The notes beneath the pieces are model-generated. The model was not told the DNA's origin. It did not search any database and was given only the letters and a program-made list of their open reading frames with translations. The position numbers and the translations under genes are program-made. Shown here piece by piece: positions 5,500-12,420 of a stretch of DNA of 14,557 nucleotides. This DNA is from DATDOO01 sp035293245. Its GTDB lineage: Bacteria; Pseudomonadota; Gammaproteobacteria; Methylococcales; Methylococcaceae. Within the stretch, counting starts at the first letter, position 1. Each line of letters begins with the position of its first letter. The DNA lies in contig DATDOO010000065.1 of the NCBI GenBank assembly GCA_035293245.1, positions 1-14,557 of the forward strand, read 5' to 3'.

Positions 5500-6286
5500 A
5501 TCGTGCGTAAAGCCGACAGGCTTCGTCCAGCGCCGCCACTTTTCGCCGGTCCTGGGCGAAGAGGCAGCGGATTTCACGGCCTTGTTCGAAGTATTTCCCC
5601 GTGAGCGCCTGGACGCCCGGATCGGTGGCCAGCCAAACCGGCGTTCGAGCGCCCTGTTCCGGGGTTTCGTGCCCGCCGAAACCCAGGGCGTGGCTCAAGG
5701 TGGAATGGACATCGCCGGAATGACAGGCGTTGACGGTCACTCCGTGGGGTTTCAGGCGTTCGGCGAAGGCGACGGTCAGCATCCGGTTGGCCTGCTTCGA
5801 CTGGCGGTAGGCCTGGTGTTGATCGTAGGGGCGGTGCCTAAACTCCAGGTCGTGAAGGTCCAGGTCCCCGGCCCAATAGCTCGCCACGTTCACGACCCGC
5901 GCCGACCCAGCCTGGATGAGCCACGGTTCCAGCGCCCGGGTCAGCCGGCAATAACCCAGCACGTTGGTCGCGAACTGCATTTCGATTCCTTCCGGGGTTT
6001 CCTCGCGCAGCGGCGGTGCAATGGCGGCGTTGTTGACCAGCACGTTCACGGGTTTTTGCCAGGCTGCGGCGAAGGCTTCGATGGAACCCCGGCGGGACAG
6101 GTCGACGAGGGCGAAGGACACCCTGGGGTTGCCGGTGACTGATTTGATCTCATGAACCGCTTGTTCCGCCCTGGCTTGATTCCGGCCAAGCAGAACGACT
6201 TCGTAATCGCTTTTTGCCGCCAGCCGGCGGGCGATGGCTTTGCCGATCGCCCCGGTGGCCCCGCTGATCAGTGCGATAGACGTCAT
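5498..6286 (-). CDS. Short-chain dehydrogenase/reductase (SDR) family protein
   Basis: A classical-type SDR of 262 residues that should bind NAD(P)H and oxidise an alcohol or reduce a carbonyl. Visible motifs: the Rossmann glycine motif GATGAIG at 9-15, R35 after the second strand (LLGRNQAR), VDLS at 61-64, NNAA at 85-88, the active-site N108, catalytic S136 (NVAS) and YRQSK with Y160 and K164. The overall pattern resembles retinol dehydrogenase/WWOX-like bacterial SDRs. In the usual HPG motif after strand beta-6 the proline is replaced (CHSGDVHSTL). Its ATG overlaps the pxpA stop (ATGA), with GGGGAG six bases upstream, so it is the translationally coupled last gene of the pxp operon. The substrate cannot be told from sequence, and SDRs are not part of the known 5-oxoprolinase pathway. 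Confidence 0.9.
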   Translation of the reverse strand: MTSIALISGATGAIGKAIARRLAAKSDYEVVLLGRNQARAEQAVHEIKSVTGNPRVSFALVDLSRRGSIEAFAAAWQKPVNVLVNNAAIAPPLREETPEGIEMQFATNVLGYCRLTRALEPWLIQAGSARVVNVASYWAGDLDLHDLEFRHRPYDQHQAYRQSKQANRMLTVAFAERLKPHGVTVNACHSGDVHSTLSHALGFGGHETPEQGARTPVWLATDPGVQALTGKYFEQGREIRCLFAQDRRKVAALDEACRLYAR

Positions 6287-7053
6287 TTCCCGCTCCCCAA
6301 GGCGGCCAGGACGATACCCCGCGCCGTGAGCTCCGCGCGCAAATGGCGGGCGAGGGCTACGGCCTGGGGAGAATCGCCGTGCAGGCAGAGGGTGTCCACG
6401 GTCACGGGAACGGCCGTCCCGTCGCAGGCCAGCACTTCGCCCCGCTCCACCATCCTCACGACCTGCGTTACCGCTTCCTCGGGATCGTCGATCAAGGCAT
6501 CGGGGTTATGGCGCGGTGTCAGCGTCCCGTCCGATTGGTAGCGGCGATCGGCGAAGCCTTCGCGCGCGACTTGAAGCCCCGCCGCGCGGCCCGCCTCCAT
6601 CAGGCACGAGCCGGCCAGGCCGACCAGAACGAGGTTCGGATCGAAAGCGCGCACCGCGGCGGCGATGGCGGAGGCCAGCGCCGGATCGGCCGCGGCCTGG
6701 TTGTACAGGGCGCCGTGGGGCTTGACGTGGACCAGGCGCGCGCCGGCGGCGCAAACAAAACCGGCCAGGGCGCCGATCTGGTACAGGGCCAGGTTGTGGA
6801 TTTCCGCAGGCGTCATCGCCATGGCCCGGCGGCCGAATCCCTGCCGGTCCGGCAACGAGGGATGGGCGCCGATGGCGACGCCGCGGGCAACCGCGAGGCG
6901 CACCGTCTCCGCCATCACGTCCGGATCGCCGGCGTGGAAGCCACAGGCGACGTTGGCCGAGGTCACCAGTTCCAGCAGGGCCTCGTCCCGGCCCATGCGC
7001 CAGGGTCCGAAGCTTTCGCCCAGGTCGGCGTTGAGATCGAGTATACGGGTCAT
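6283..7053 (-). CDS. pxpA: 5-oxoprolinase subunit PxpA (LamB/YcsF family)
   Basis: One of three subunits of the ATP-dependent prokaryotic 5-oxoprolinase, which opens pyroglutamate to glutamate in the cytoplasm. The 256-residue product carries the family signature throughout: DLNADLGESFG at 6-16, TSANVACGFHAGDP at 31-44, GAHPSLPDRQGFGRR at 62-76, then HVKPHGALYN and CLHGDSP near the C-terminus. Length is normal. The start is fixed by the ATG at 7053, which overlaps the pxpC stop as ATGA; the frame stays open upstream only as a shadow of pxpC and pxpB. It follows pxpB and pxpC, as in E. coli ybgJKL, and overlaps the next gene, the SDR, by four bases. Confidence 0.95.
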   Translation of the reverse strand: MTRILDLNADLGESFGPWRMGRDEALLELVTSANVACGFHAGDPDVMAETVRLAVARGVAIGAHPSLPDRQGFGRRAMAMTPAEIHNLALYQIGALAGFVCAAGARLVHVKPHGALYNQAAADPALASAIAAAVRAFDPNLVLVGLAGSCLMEAGRAAGLQVAREGFADRRYQSDGTLTPRHNPDALIDDPEEAVTQVVRMVERGEVLACDGTAVPVTVDTLCLHGDSPQAVALARHLRAELTARGIVLAALGSGK

Positions 7054-8054
7054 GGGGCTCCCCGGTGTGTCTTGCCGCTCAAAGGCCAGCGCAAGCCCAG
7101 GCTGGCCCGCAGGCGTCGCAGCCGCTCGGCGCGCTGCCGATTCAGTTCTTGAGCCTCTTCCACCGCGATCGGCTCGAAATGGACCACATGGCCGGGCCGC
7201 AGTTGGGCCAGACGCGGGTGGTCGACGCTTGCCACCGTGCCCAGGACCGGATAGCCGCCGGTCGTCTGCCGATCCACGCCCAGCAAGATCGGTTGGCCGC
7301 CGGGCGGCAGTTGCAGCGTGCCGAAAGCGACGCCGGCCGAGAGTCTTTCGCCCAGGGACGGCAGGACCAGCGGCGGCCCCTCCAGACGCAAACCCATCCG
7401 GTCGGACGTGGCACTGATCCGGTAAGTCTCTCCCGCCAGCGCATGCTGGCCGCTCAGCGGCAGCGCGGTCCAGTCGGGACCCGGCACGAAGCGTAGCCGA
7501 GCCCGGCCACCGAGCGATAGTTCCTGGCTCCAGGCCACGAACCAGTTCAGCGCATGCAGGCGCCACGAGTCGTCGGGGATCGGCAGCGAGCCGGCGTAAT
7601 GGGCCAGAACGTCGTTCGCGCGCAACGGGCGTCCCTCCAGTCCGCCGAAGCCGGCGCGGAGGTCGGTGCTGCGGCTTCCCAGAAGCGGCGGGACGGCGAA
7701 ACCCCCGGCCACCGCCAGGTAGGCGCGGCAACCCGAACGGGGCGGGCCAAAGCGCAGGCGCGATCCGGCGGGTAGCCATACCGGCCGCCAACCGGGAACC
7801 GCACTGCCTTCCATGAACGGCGACAGATCGGCGCCGGTAACGGCCAGCCAGGCACCGCTTTCGAATCTCAGGCGCGGGCCGTGCAGGGTGATTTCCAGCA
7901 CCGCGGCGTCCGGCGGGTTGCCGACCAGGATATTGGCGACCGCGGCGGAATAGGAATCCATGACCCCGCCGGGCGTGATGCCCAAATGTTGCCAGCCGGA
8001 GCGGCCGCGATCCTGGATGGTGCTCAGCAGGCCCGGCTGTTCGACGCGGATCAC
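7050..8054 (-). CDS. pxpC: 5-oxoprolinase subunit PxpC (biotin-dependent carboxyltransferase-like family)
   Basis: A 334-residue protein matching the PxpC family (older names: allophanate hydrolase subunit 2, KipA-like). It begins IRVEQPGLLSTIQDRGRSGW and continues with GITPGGVMDSYSAAVANILV, AVLEITLHGP, AVTGADL, RAYLAVAGGF, GSRSTDLRAGFGGLEGR, SDRMGLRLEGP and ILLGVDRQTTGGYPVLGTV, all typical of the family. With PxpB it forms the part of the enzyme thought to phosphorylate and open 5-oxoproline delivered by PxpA. The start is a GTG at 8054 that overlaps the pxpB stop as GTGA, which gives the expected N-terminus; no ATG fits. Its stop overlaps the pxpA start. Coupled translation of the three subunits is inferred from these overlaps. 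Confidence 0.95.
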   Translation of the reverse strand: MIRVEQPGLLSTIQDRGRSGWQHLGITPGGVMDSYSAAVANILVGNPPDAAVLEITLHGPRLRFESGAWLAVTGADLSPFMEGSAVPGWRPVWLPAGSRLRFGPPRSGCRAYLAVAGGFAVPPLLGSRSTDLRAGFGGLEGRPLRANDVLAHYAGSLPIPDDSWRLHALNWFVAWSQELSLGGRARLRFVPGPDWTALPLSGQHALAGETYRISATSDRMGLRLEGPPLVLPSLGERLSAGVAFGTLQLPPGGQPILLGVDRQTTGGYPVLGTVASVDHPRLAQLRPGHVVHFEPIAVEEAQELNRQRAERLRRLRASLGLRWPLSGKTHRGAP

Positions 8055-8734
8055 GGCGCCGCCTCCGCCTGGCGCGCGAATTCCTCGGGGCCGATCGGCG
8101 CAAAGCGTAGCGCATCCCCCGGCATGAGCAGACACGGCGCCTTGCGCCGGGGATCGAACAGGCGGAGGGGGGTGCGGCCGATGATTTGCCACCCGCCGGG
8201 GCTGGCCTGGGGATAGATGCCGGTCTGGTCGCCGGCGATTCCGACCGCTCCGGCCGGCACATTGGGGAGCGGCGTCGGATGCCGGGGCGTGGCCAGCAGC
8301 GGGTCCAGGCCGCCCAGGTAGGCAAAGCCCGGCGCGAAGCCGAGAAAATACACCCGGTAGTCGCCGCCGCTGTGCCGGGCGATCACCTCCGCGGGACTGA
8401 GGCGGCAGTGCCGGGCGACCCCGTCCAGGTCCGGCCCATGCTCGCCGCCGTAACAGACCGGGACGGTCAGCCGCCGGTTCGCTTCGTCCGGCGTGTCGGC
8501 CGCGGCAAGAAACGGCTCCACGGCGTCGATCAATCCCTTGTGCGTCCAGACCAGCGCGTCGTAGTGCAGGGTGAGGCTGGCATAGGCGGGCACGCGGTCC
8601 GTCAGGCCGGGCAGTTCGGCCAGGGCCCGGGAGAGGGCGAGCGCCCGCCGGTTCAGCGCCGGGTCGAGCCGGTCGCCGAAGACGACCTGCAGGGCACTGT
8701 CGCCCAAGGGGATGAAGGAAGGCGCGGCATGCAT
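8051..8734 (-). CDS. pxpB: 5-oxoprolinase subunit PxpB (KipI-like)
   Basis: A 227-residue PxpB protein. The C-terminal half has the family core: VPVCYGGEHGPDLDGVARHC, YFLGFAPGFAYLGGLD, TPLPNVPAGAVGIAGDQTGI, YPQASPGGWQIIGRTPL, LFDP and LLMPGDALRFAPI. The weaker N-terminus includes PLGDSALQVVFG. E. coli PxpB is slightly shorter. I chose the ATG at 8734 (MHAAPSFIPLG); a TTG at 8791 would add 19 residues, but that stretch holds the candidate promoter and palindrome and has no protein-like character. No strong ribosome site is seen before 8734. It is the first gene of the pxpB-pxpC-pxpA-SDR operon. The alternative annotation as allophanate hydrolase subunit 1 is less likely given adjacent pxpA. 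Confidence 0.95.
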   Translation of the reverse strand: MHAAPSFIPLGDSALQVVFGDRLDPALNRRALALSRALAELPGLTDRVPAYASLTLHYDALVWTHKGLIDAVEPFLAAADTPDEANRRLTVPVCYGGEHGPDLDGVARHCRLSPAEVIARHSGGDYRVYFLGFAPGFAYLGGLDPLLATPRHPTPLPNVPAGAVGIAGDQTGIYPQASPGGWQIIGRTPLRLFDPRRKAPCLLMPGDALRFAPIGPEEFARQAEAAP

Positions 8735-8753
8735 GACAGGGAACCAAAGACCA

Positions 8754-8791
8754 GAGTATGGAGCATACTCACCGGACCTGCTCGGAAACAA
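8754..8791 (-). promoter_or_regulatory. Candidate promoter and operator of the pxp operon
   Basis: On the minus strand TTGTTT (8786-8791) and TATGCT (8762-8767) are separated by 18 bp, a good sigma-70 fit, with an expected start of transcription near 8755, about 20 bp before the pxpB ATG. Across the -10 lies a perfect palindrome, GAGTATG-GAG-CATACTC (8754-8770). Such a site over a -10 box suits a repressor binding as a dimer. No regulator gene is adjacent. Confidence 0.5.
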
Positions 8792-8806
8792 GCGGGCGGA
8801 ACGGCG

Positions 8807-9811
8807 TCAGTCCCCCGCAGGGAAACACTCCCGGAAAAACTCCGGAATCCGCTGCTCCAGCCAGTAACGCGGACCGGCCGGAGAGCCCGCGACGAAGCCC
8901 ACATGGCCGCCGCCGGCAGTGATTTCCAGCCGGACGTGGGACGAAAGCTCGGCTTCGGCGGGAAGGATTTCCGGGGTCGTGAAGGGATCGTCCCAGGCCT
9001 GGACGATCAGCGTGGGAACCTGGATGGACTGAAGATACTGGCGGGAACTGGACTGGCGGTAGTAGTCCTCGGCGTCCCGGAACCCATACAGCCGGGCCAC
9101 CACGCGGTCGTCGTACTCCCAGAAGGAACGGATGCCGGACAAGTCGCCGAGCCTATCGAGTTTTTCCCGTTCGCCGGCCTCTCCCAACCGCTGCAGATGA
9201 GCGCGCTTGTGATGGATATAGTCCTTCAATTCCCGCAGCAGCCGGTCCCGGTAGAGCTTGGAAAAACCGCGATCGAGCCGATCGGCGCAGCGGTCCAGTT
9301 GCAGGGGCACCGAAACCGCCGCGGCGGCAAGCAGGTCGAGCGCGCCGCCTTTTTCCCCCAGCCATTTCAACAGCACATTGCCACCCAGGGAAAATCCCAC
9401 GGCGGCCAGAGGCGCCAGCGGTGCGCAGCGGCGCAAGTGGCGGTACAGAAAGTCCAGGTCCGCGGTATCGCCCGAGTGATAACAGCGGGCGGTCCGGTTC
9501 GGCTCGCCGCTGCAGCCGCGAAAATTCAGCGCTACACTCCGCCAGCCCCGGCAAGCGAGAGCAGCCTGCATGCCCCGCATGTAGGCGGAGCGGGAGGAGC
9601 CCGTCAGGCCGTGCAAAACGAGGACAAGCGGGGCCGGCGCATCACCCCCGCACCAGTCCAGGTCGATAAAATCGCCGTCGGGCGTCACCAGCCGTTCGCG
9701 CAGCGTCGGCACGGCGGGCGAGCGCCGAAACAGCGCCGGCCACAAGGTTTGCAAGTGGGGGCTGTTCAGCCACCAGGCCGGCTTGAAATGGGGTTCCCGA
9801 ACGATGGGCAC
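8807..9811 (-). CDS. yheT: YheT-type alpha/beta hydrolase
   Basis: A 334-residue alpha/beta hydrolase of the YheT family, similar to E. coli YheT along its length. Seen: SPHLQTLWPALFRR at 17-30, TPDGDFIDLDW at 43-53, HGLTGSSRSAYMRG at 67-80 (oxyanion region), LNFRGCSGEPNR at 95-106, the nucleophile elbow GFSLGGN with S141, the acid in AWDDPF (D274 or D275) and the histidine in GGHVGF (H303). Bacterial YheT substrates are not settled; esterase activity is a family-level inference. The start is a GTG at 9811, since no ATG gives the family N-terminus. It starts only 9 bp from the divergent hydrolase gene. It ends 73 bp before pxpB, so transcription could in principle run on into the pxp operon, although that operon appears to have its own promoter. 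Confidence 0.92.
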   Translation of the reverse strand: MPIVREPHFKPAWWLNSPHLQTLWPALFRRSPAVPTLRERLVTPDGDFIDLDWCGGDAPAPLVLVLHGLTGSSRSAYMRGMQAALACRGWRSVALNFRGCSGEPNRTARCYHSGDTADLDFLYRHLRRCAPLAPLAAVGFSLGGNVLLKWLGEKGGALDLLAAAAVSVPLQLDRCADRLDRGFSKLYRDRLLRELKDYIHHKRAHLQRLGEAGEREKLDRLGDLSGIRSFWEYDDRVVARLYGFRDAEDYYRQSSSRQYLQSIQVPTLIVQAWDDPFTTPEILPAEAELSSHVRLEITAGGGHVGFVAGSPAGPRYWLEQRIPEFFRECFPAGD

Positions 9812-9820
9812 GATCAGACC

Positions 9821-10630
9821 ATGACGACGACAAGGCCGAATTTTTGGTTCAAACTCGCGGCGACCGGCATGGCCGTATGGGTGGGATTTTTCATGCTGCA
9901 GGATCAGTTGCTGTATTTTCCCGACAAGGCCAGCGTCGCGGAACTGGCGTCAGACCGTCTGCACGCCTGGCCGCCGGCGGAGGATTTTCGCGGCCTCGTC
10001 GCCGAACCGGCCGGAACGGTGCGCGGCACCGTCGTCGTTTTCCACGGCAACGCCGGACATGCCGGTCACCGGGAATTCTATGCCACCCGGCTCGCGCCGC
10101 TCGGCTTTCGAGTCATCCTCGCCGAATATCCGGGCTACGGCCCACGGGACGGCGAGCCGGGCGAGCGGCCGCTGGTCAAGGACGCGGAACAAACCATCGC
10201 CCGCGCCTCCCAGCTTTACGGTGCTCCGCTCCTTTTGATCGGCGAATCCCTGGGCGCCGCCGTGGCTGCCGCGGCCGGAGCGCGTCACAGCGACCGGATA
10301 ACCGGCCTGCTGCTCATCACCCCCTGGGACCAGCTCGCCAACGTGGCGACCTACCACTATCCGTTTCTGCCGGTGAGCATGTTCCTGCACGACCGCTACA
10401 ACAGCGTCTTCCATCTGGCGTCCTTTCGCCGTCCCGTGGTCGTGGCCGTGGCGGAAAAGGACGACATCGTGCCCCCGCGCTTCGGACAGGCGCTGTTCGA
10501 ATCCTTGCCCGGCCCCAAGCTGCTGAAAATCATGCCGGACGCGGGGCACAACGACTGGATTCTTACGGTGGATCGGGAATGGTGGCGGGAAGTCGTTCGG
10601 TTCCTCCTCGATGGAACGGTGGCGGAGTAG
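9821..10630 (+). CDS. Membrane-anchored alpha/beta hydrolase (ABHD17/YfhR-like)
   Basis: A 269-residue serine hydrolase. Residues about 10-30 are a hydrophobic anchor (FKLAATGMAVWVGFFMLQ) followed by QLLYFP, the hallmark N-terminus of BEM46/ABHD17/YfhR-like enzymes. The oxyanion motif HGNAG is at 75-79, AEYPGYG at 101-107, the nucleophile elbow GESLG contains S143, the acid is D214 or D215 in AEKDDIVPP, and the histidine is H243 in AGHND. All triad members are present and the length is normal. It is probably attached to the cytoplasmic membrane; which face carries the domain is not clear. The substrate is unknown. The ATG at 9821 fits the anchor, but the ribosome site is weak. Its start is 9 bp from the divergent yheT start, so its promoter must lie inside yheT. 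It converges on gcvPB. Confidence 0.9.
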   Translation: MTTTRPNFWFKLAATGMAVWVGFFMLQDQLLYFPDKASVAELASDRLHAWPPAEDFRGLVAEPAGTVRGTVVVFHGNAGHAGHREFYATRLAPLGFRVILAEYPGYGPRDGEPGERPLVKDAEQTIARASQLYGAPLLLIGESLGAAVAAAAGARHSDRITGLLLITPWDQLANVATYHYPFLPVSMFLHDRYNSVFHLASFRRPVVVAVAEKDDIVPPRFGQALFESLPGPKLLKIMPDAGHNDWILTVDREWWREVVRFLLDGTVAE

Positions 10631-10685
10631 GAATCGACGCAGCCTTGAGGGGCCTCGGGAAGGGAAGTCGCTCCTCGTTCTGACC

Positions 10686-10712
10686 TGGCGCGATAGCCCC
10701 CGGACTGCGCCA
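10686..10712. terminator. Weak stem between convergent genes
   Basis: TGGCGC (10686-10691) and GCGCCA (10707-10712) pair perfectly over a 15-base loop in the 97-bp gap between the hydrolase and gcvPB stops. No T-run follows on either strand. The position suits a bidirectional terminator, but the shape is weak. Nothing else is seen in this gap. Confidence 0.2.
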
Positions 10713-10727
10713 ATGGGGTGGCCGGTT

Positions 10728-12197
10728 TCAGCCGCGTTGTTCCGAATCGAGTTCGGGCCGGTAGCTCACATCGAGGGTGCGGGCGGCGCGGACTTCGTCG
10801 AGCCGGCGCACCGGCGTGCGGGTCGGCGCTTGTTTGAAAACGGCGGGATCGGCTTTGGCTTCCCGCAGAATGGCGGCCAGGGCGTCGGCGAAGGCGTCGA
10901 GGGTTTCCTTGCTTTCCGTTTCGGTGGGCTCGATGAGCAGGCTTTCGCGGATGAGAAGCGGAAAGTTGACGGTCGGCGCGTAGAAACCACGATCCAACAG
11001 TCCTTTGGCGATGTCCATGGCAGTGACGCCGTTCTCCCTGGCCAGGCCGCGCACCGTGATGAGGAATTCGTGCACCGCCCGCCGATGGGGGAAGGCCGCT
11101 TCGAAGCCGGCGTCCCTGAGGCGCCGCTGCAAGTAATTGGCGTTGAGCGTGGCGAAGTCAGCCACCCGCGGCAGGCCGGCCTGGCCGAGCATGCGGATGT
11201 ATACGTAGGCGCGCAGCAGCACGCCGACGTTGCCGCCGAAGGCCGTCAACCGGCCGATGCTGTGGGGGCAATCGGTCTCGTTCAGCCAGCGATAGCCCTC
11301 CTCCTGCCTGGCAACCTGGGGCAGCGGCAGGAAGGGCAGCAGTTTGTCGGCGACACCCACCGGACCCGCGCCGGGACCGCCGCCGCCGTGGGGCGTGGCG
11401 AAGGTCTTGTGCAGGTTCAAGTGGACCACGTCGAAACCCATGTCGCCCGGACGCACCTTGCCCAGGATGGCGTTGAGGTTGGCGCCGTCGTAATAGAGCA
11501 GGCCGCCGGCGGCGTGCACGCTTGCCGCGATGTCGAGCACGCGGCGCTCGAACACGCCCAGGGTGGAAGGGTTGGTCAGCATGATGCCGGCGGTTTGCGG
11601 CCCTAAAGCGGCCTGCAAGGCGTCGAATACCACGTTGCCGTCGCGGTCGGTGGGGATCTCGCGCACTTGGTAGCCGCACATGGCGGCCGAGGCGGGATTG
11701 GTGCCGTGGGCCGCGTCGGGCACGAGCATTTCCGTGCGCTGGTGGTCGCCGTGGGACTCGTGGTAGGCGCGGATCATGGCCACCCCGGCGAACTCGCCCT
11801 GAGCCCCGGCCGCCGGAGCCAGCGACACGCCGGCCATGCCGGTGATGGTCTGCAGCATCTCCTGCAGTTCGTACAGGCAAGCCAGCGTGCTCTGGCCGAA
11901 GGCTTCGACGCCGTGGGGGTGCAGCCCGGCGAACGGCGACAGGCGCGCCAGTGTGTCGCAGCCCTTGGGGTTGTACTTCATGGTGCACGAGCCCAAGGGA
12001 TAGAAGTGAGTGTCCACGGCGTAATTCTGCTGCGACAGGCGCGTGTAATGGCGCACCACGTCCAGTTCCGACACTTCGGGCAGGGATGGGTGGCCTTGGC
12101 GCAGCAAGTGATTCGGAATATCGCCGACGTCTGGGGCGGAAGCCGGCCACTGGCCCTGGGCGCGGCGGCCGGGGCGGGATTTTTCGAAGATCAGCAT
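10728..12197 (-). CDS. gcvPB: Glycine dehydrogenase (decarboxylating) subunit 2
   Basis: The PLP-binding subunit of the two-part P protein of the glycine cleavage system, 489 residues. Together with GcvPA it decarboxylates glycine and passes the aminomethyl group to lipoyl-GcvH. Seen: MLIFEKSRPGRRA, typical of this subunit; VDTHFYPLGSCTMKYNPKG at 61-79; AHGTNPASAAM at 163-173; YYDGANLNAI near 235-244; and HLNLHKTFATPHGGGGPG with the PLP lysine K264. The C-terminal part with RLRDAGFEAAFP and PTVNFPLLI is complete. The ATG at 12197 has AAGGCGGA close upstream. It follows gcvPA but is separated from it by 219 bp that hold a composite repeat, which could affect co-transcription or balance between the two subunits. 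Confidence 0.97.
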   Translation of the reverse strand: MLIFEKSRPGRRAQGQWPASAPDVGDIPNHLLRQGHPSLPEVSELDVVRHYTRLSQQNYAVDTHFYPLGSCTMKYNPKGCDTLARLSPFAGLHPHGVEAFGQSTLACLYELQEMLQTITGMAGVSLAPAAGAQGEFAGVAMIRAYHESHGDHQRTEMLVPDAAHGTNPASAAMCGYQVREIPTDRDGNVVFDALQAALGPQTAGIMLTNPSTLGVFERRVLDIAASVHAAGGLLYYDGANLNAILGKVRPGDMGFDVVHLNLHKTFATPHGGGGPGAGPVGVADKLLPFLPLPQVARQEEGYRWLNETDCPHSIGRLTAFGGNVGVLLRAYVYIRMLGQAGLPRVADFATLNANYLQRRLRDAGFEAAFPHRRAVHEFLITVRGLARENGVTAMDIAKGLLDRGFYAPTVNFPLLIRESLLIEPTETESKETLDAFADALAAILREAKADPAVFKQAPTRTPVRRLDEVRAARTLDVSYRPELDSEQRG

Positions 12198-12242
12198 GGC
12201 GTCCGCCTTCTTGGAGCACGGTCTTGAACCGCGAAAATGAAT

Positions 12243-12420
12243 GTAGGGTGGGTTAGATGCGCGTTGCGACGACGGTTAACGGCTCCCTCTTGCTTATTGC
12301 GCGTCGTAACCCACCATTCGGCCTCGATTGTTCCGGCAAGGCCGTTCGGTGGGTTAGGACGCGCATCCATGCCGCGGTTAGGTCGGGCATCGTGGGTCGT
12401 GCGCGTCCAACCCACCCTAC
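12243..12420. repeat. Composite inverted repeat: two 73-bp units head to head between gcvPA and gcvPB
   Basis: The outer ends GTAGGGTGGGTT (12243-12254) and AACCCACCCTAC (12409-12420) are perfect 12-bp inverted repeats, extending to 20 bp with two mismatches. Unit 1 is 12243-12315 and unit 2 is 12348-12420, in opposite orientation. Each has its own inverted ends (GGTGGGTTA and TAACCCACC). Consensus outer end: GTAGGGTGGGTTRGAYGCGC; inner end: GCGCGTC-S-TAACCCACC. The 32-bp middle has its own dyad, CGGCCT/AGGCCG (12319-12324 and 12339-12344). A third, single unit lies at 1707-1779. TA flanks the GGGTGGG/CCCACCC ends on both sides, as expected of TA-targeting miniature elements of the IS630/Tc1-mariner kind. 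That class is inference, as no transposase is present. The right edge supplies the gcvPA stop codon. Confidence 0.85.

Noticed and set aside
6283..8325. 680-codon minus-strand frame that includes PxpA, suggesting a fusion protein
   Set aside because: The upstream part is an arginine/proline-rich shadow of pxpC and pxpB. The genuine PxpA start is the ATG at 7053, overlapping the pxpC stop.
8186..10630. Very long plus-strand open frame running into the ABHD17-like hydrolase
   Set aside because: Only the part from 9821 resembles a protein. The upstream 545 codons are the antisense shadow of pxpB and yheT in GC-rich DNA, where stops are rare.
10611..11606. 331-codon plus-strand frame opposite gcvPB
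   Set aside because: It has no recognisable motif and lies fully antisense to a well-conserved gene.
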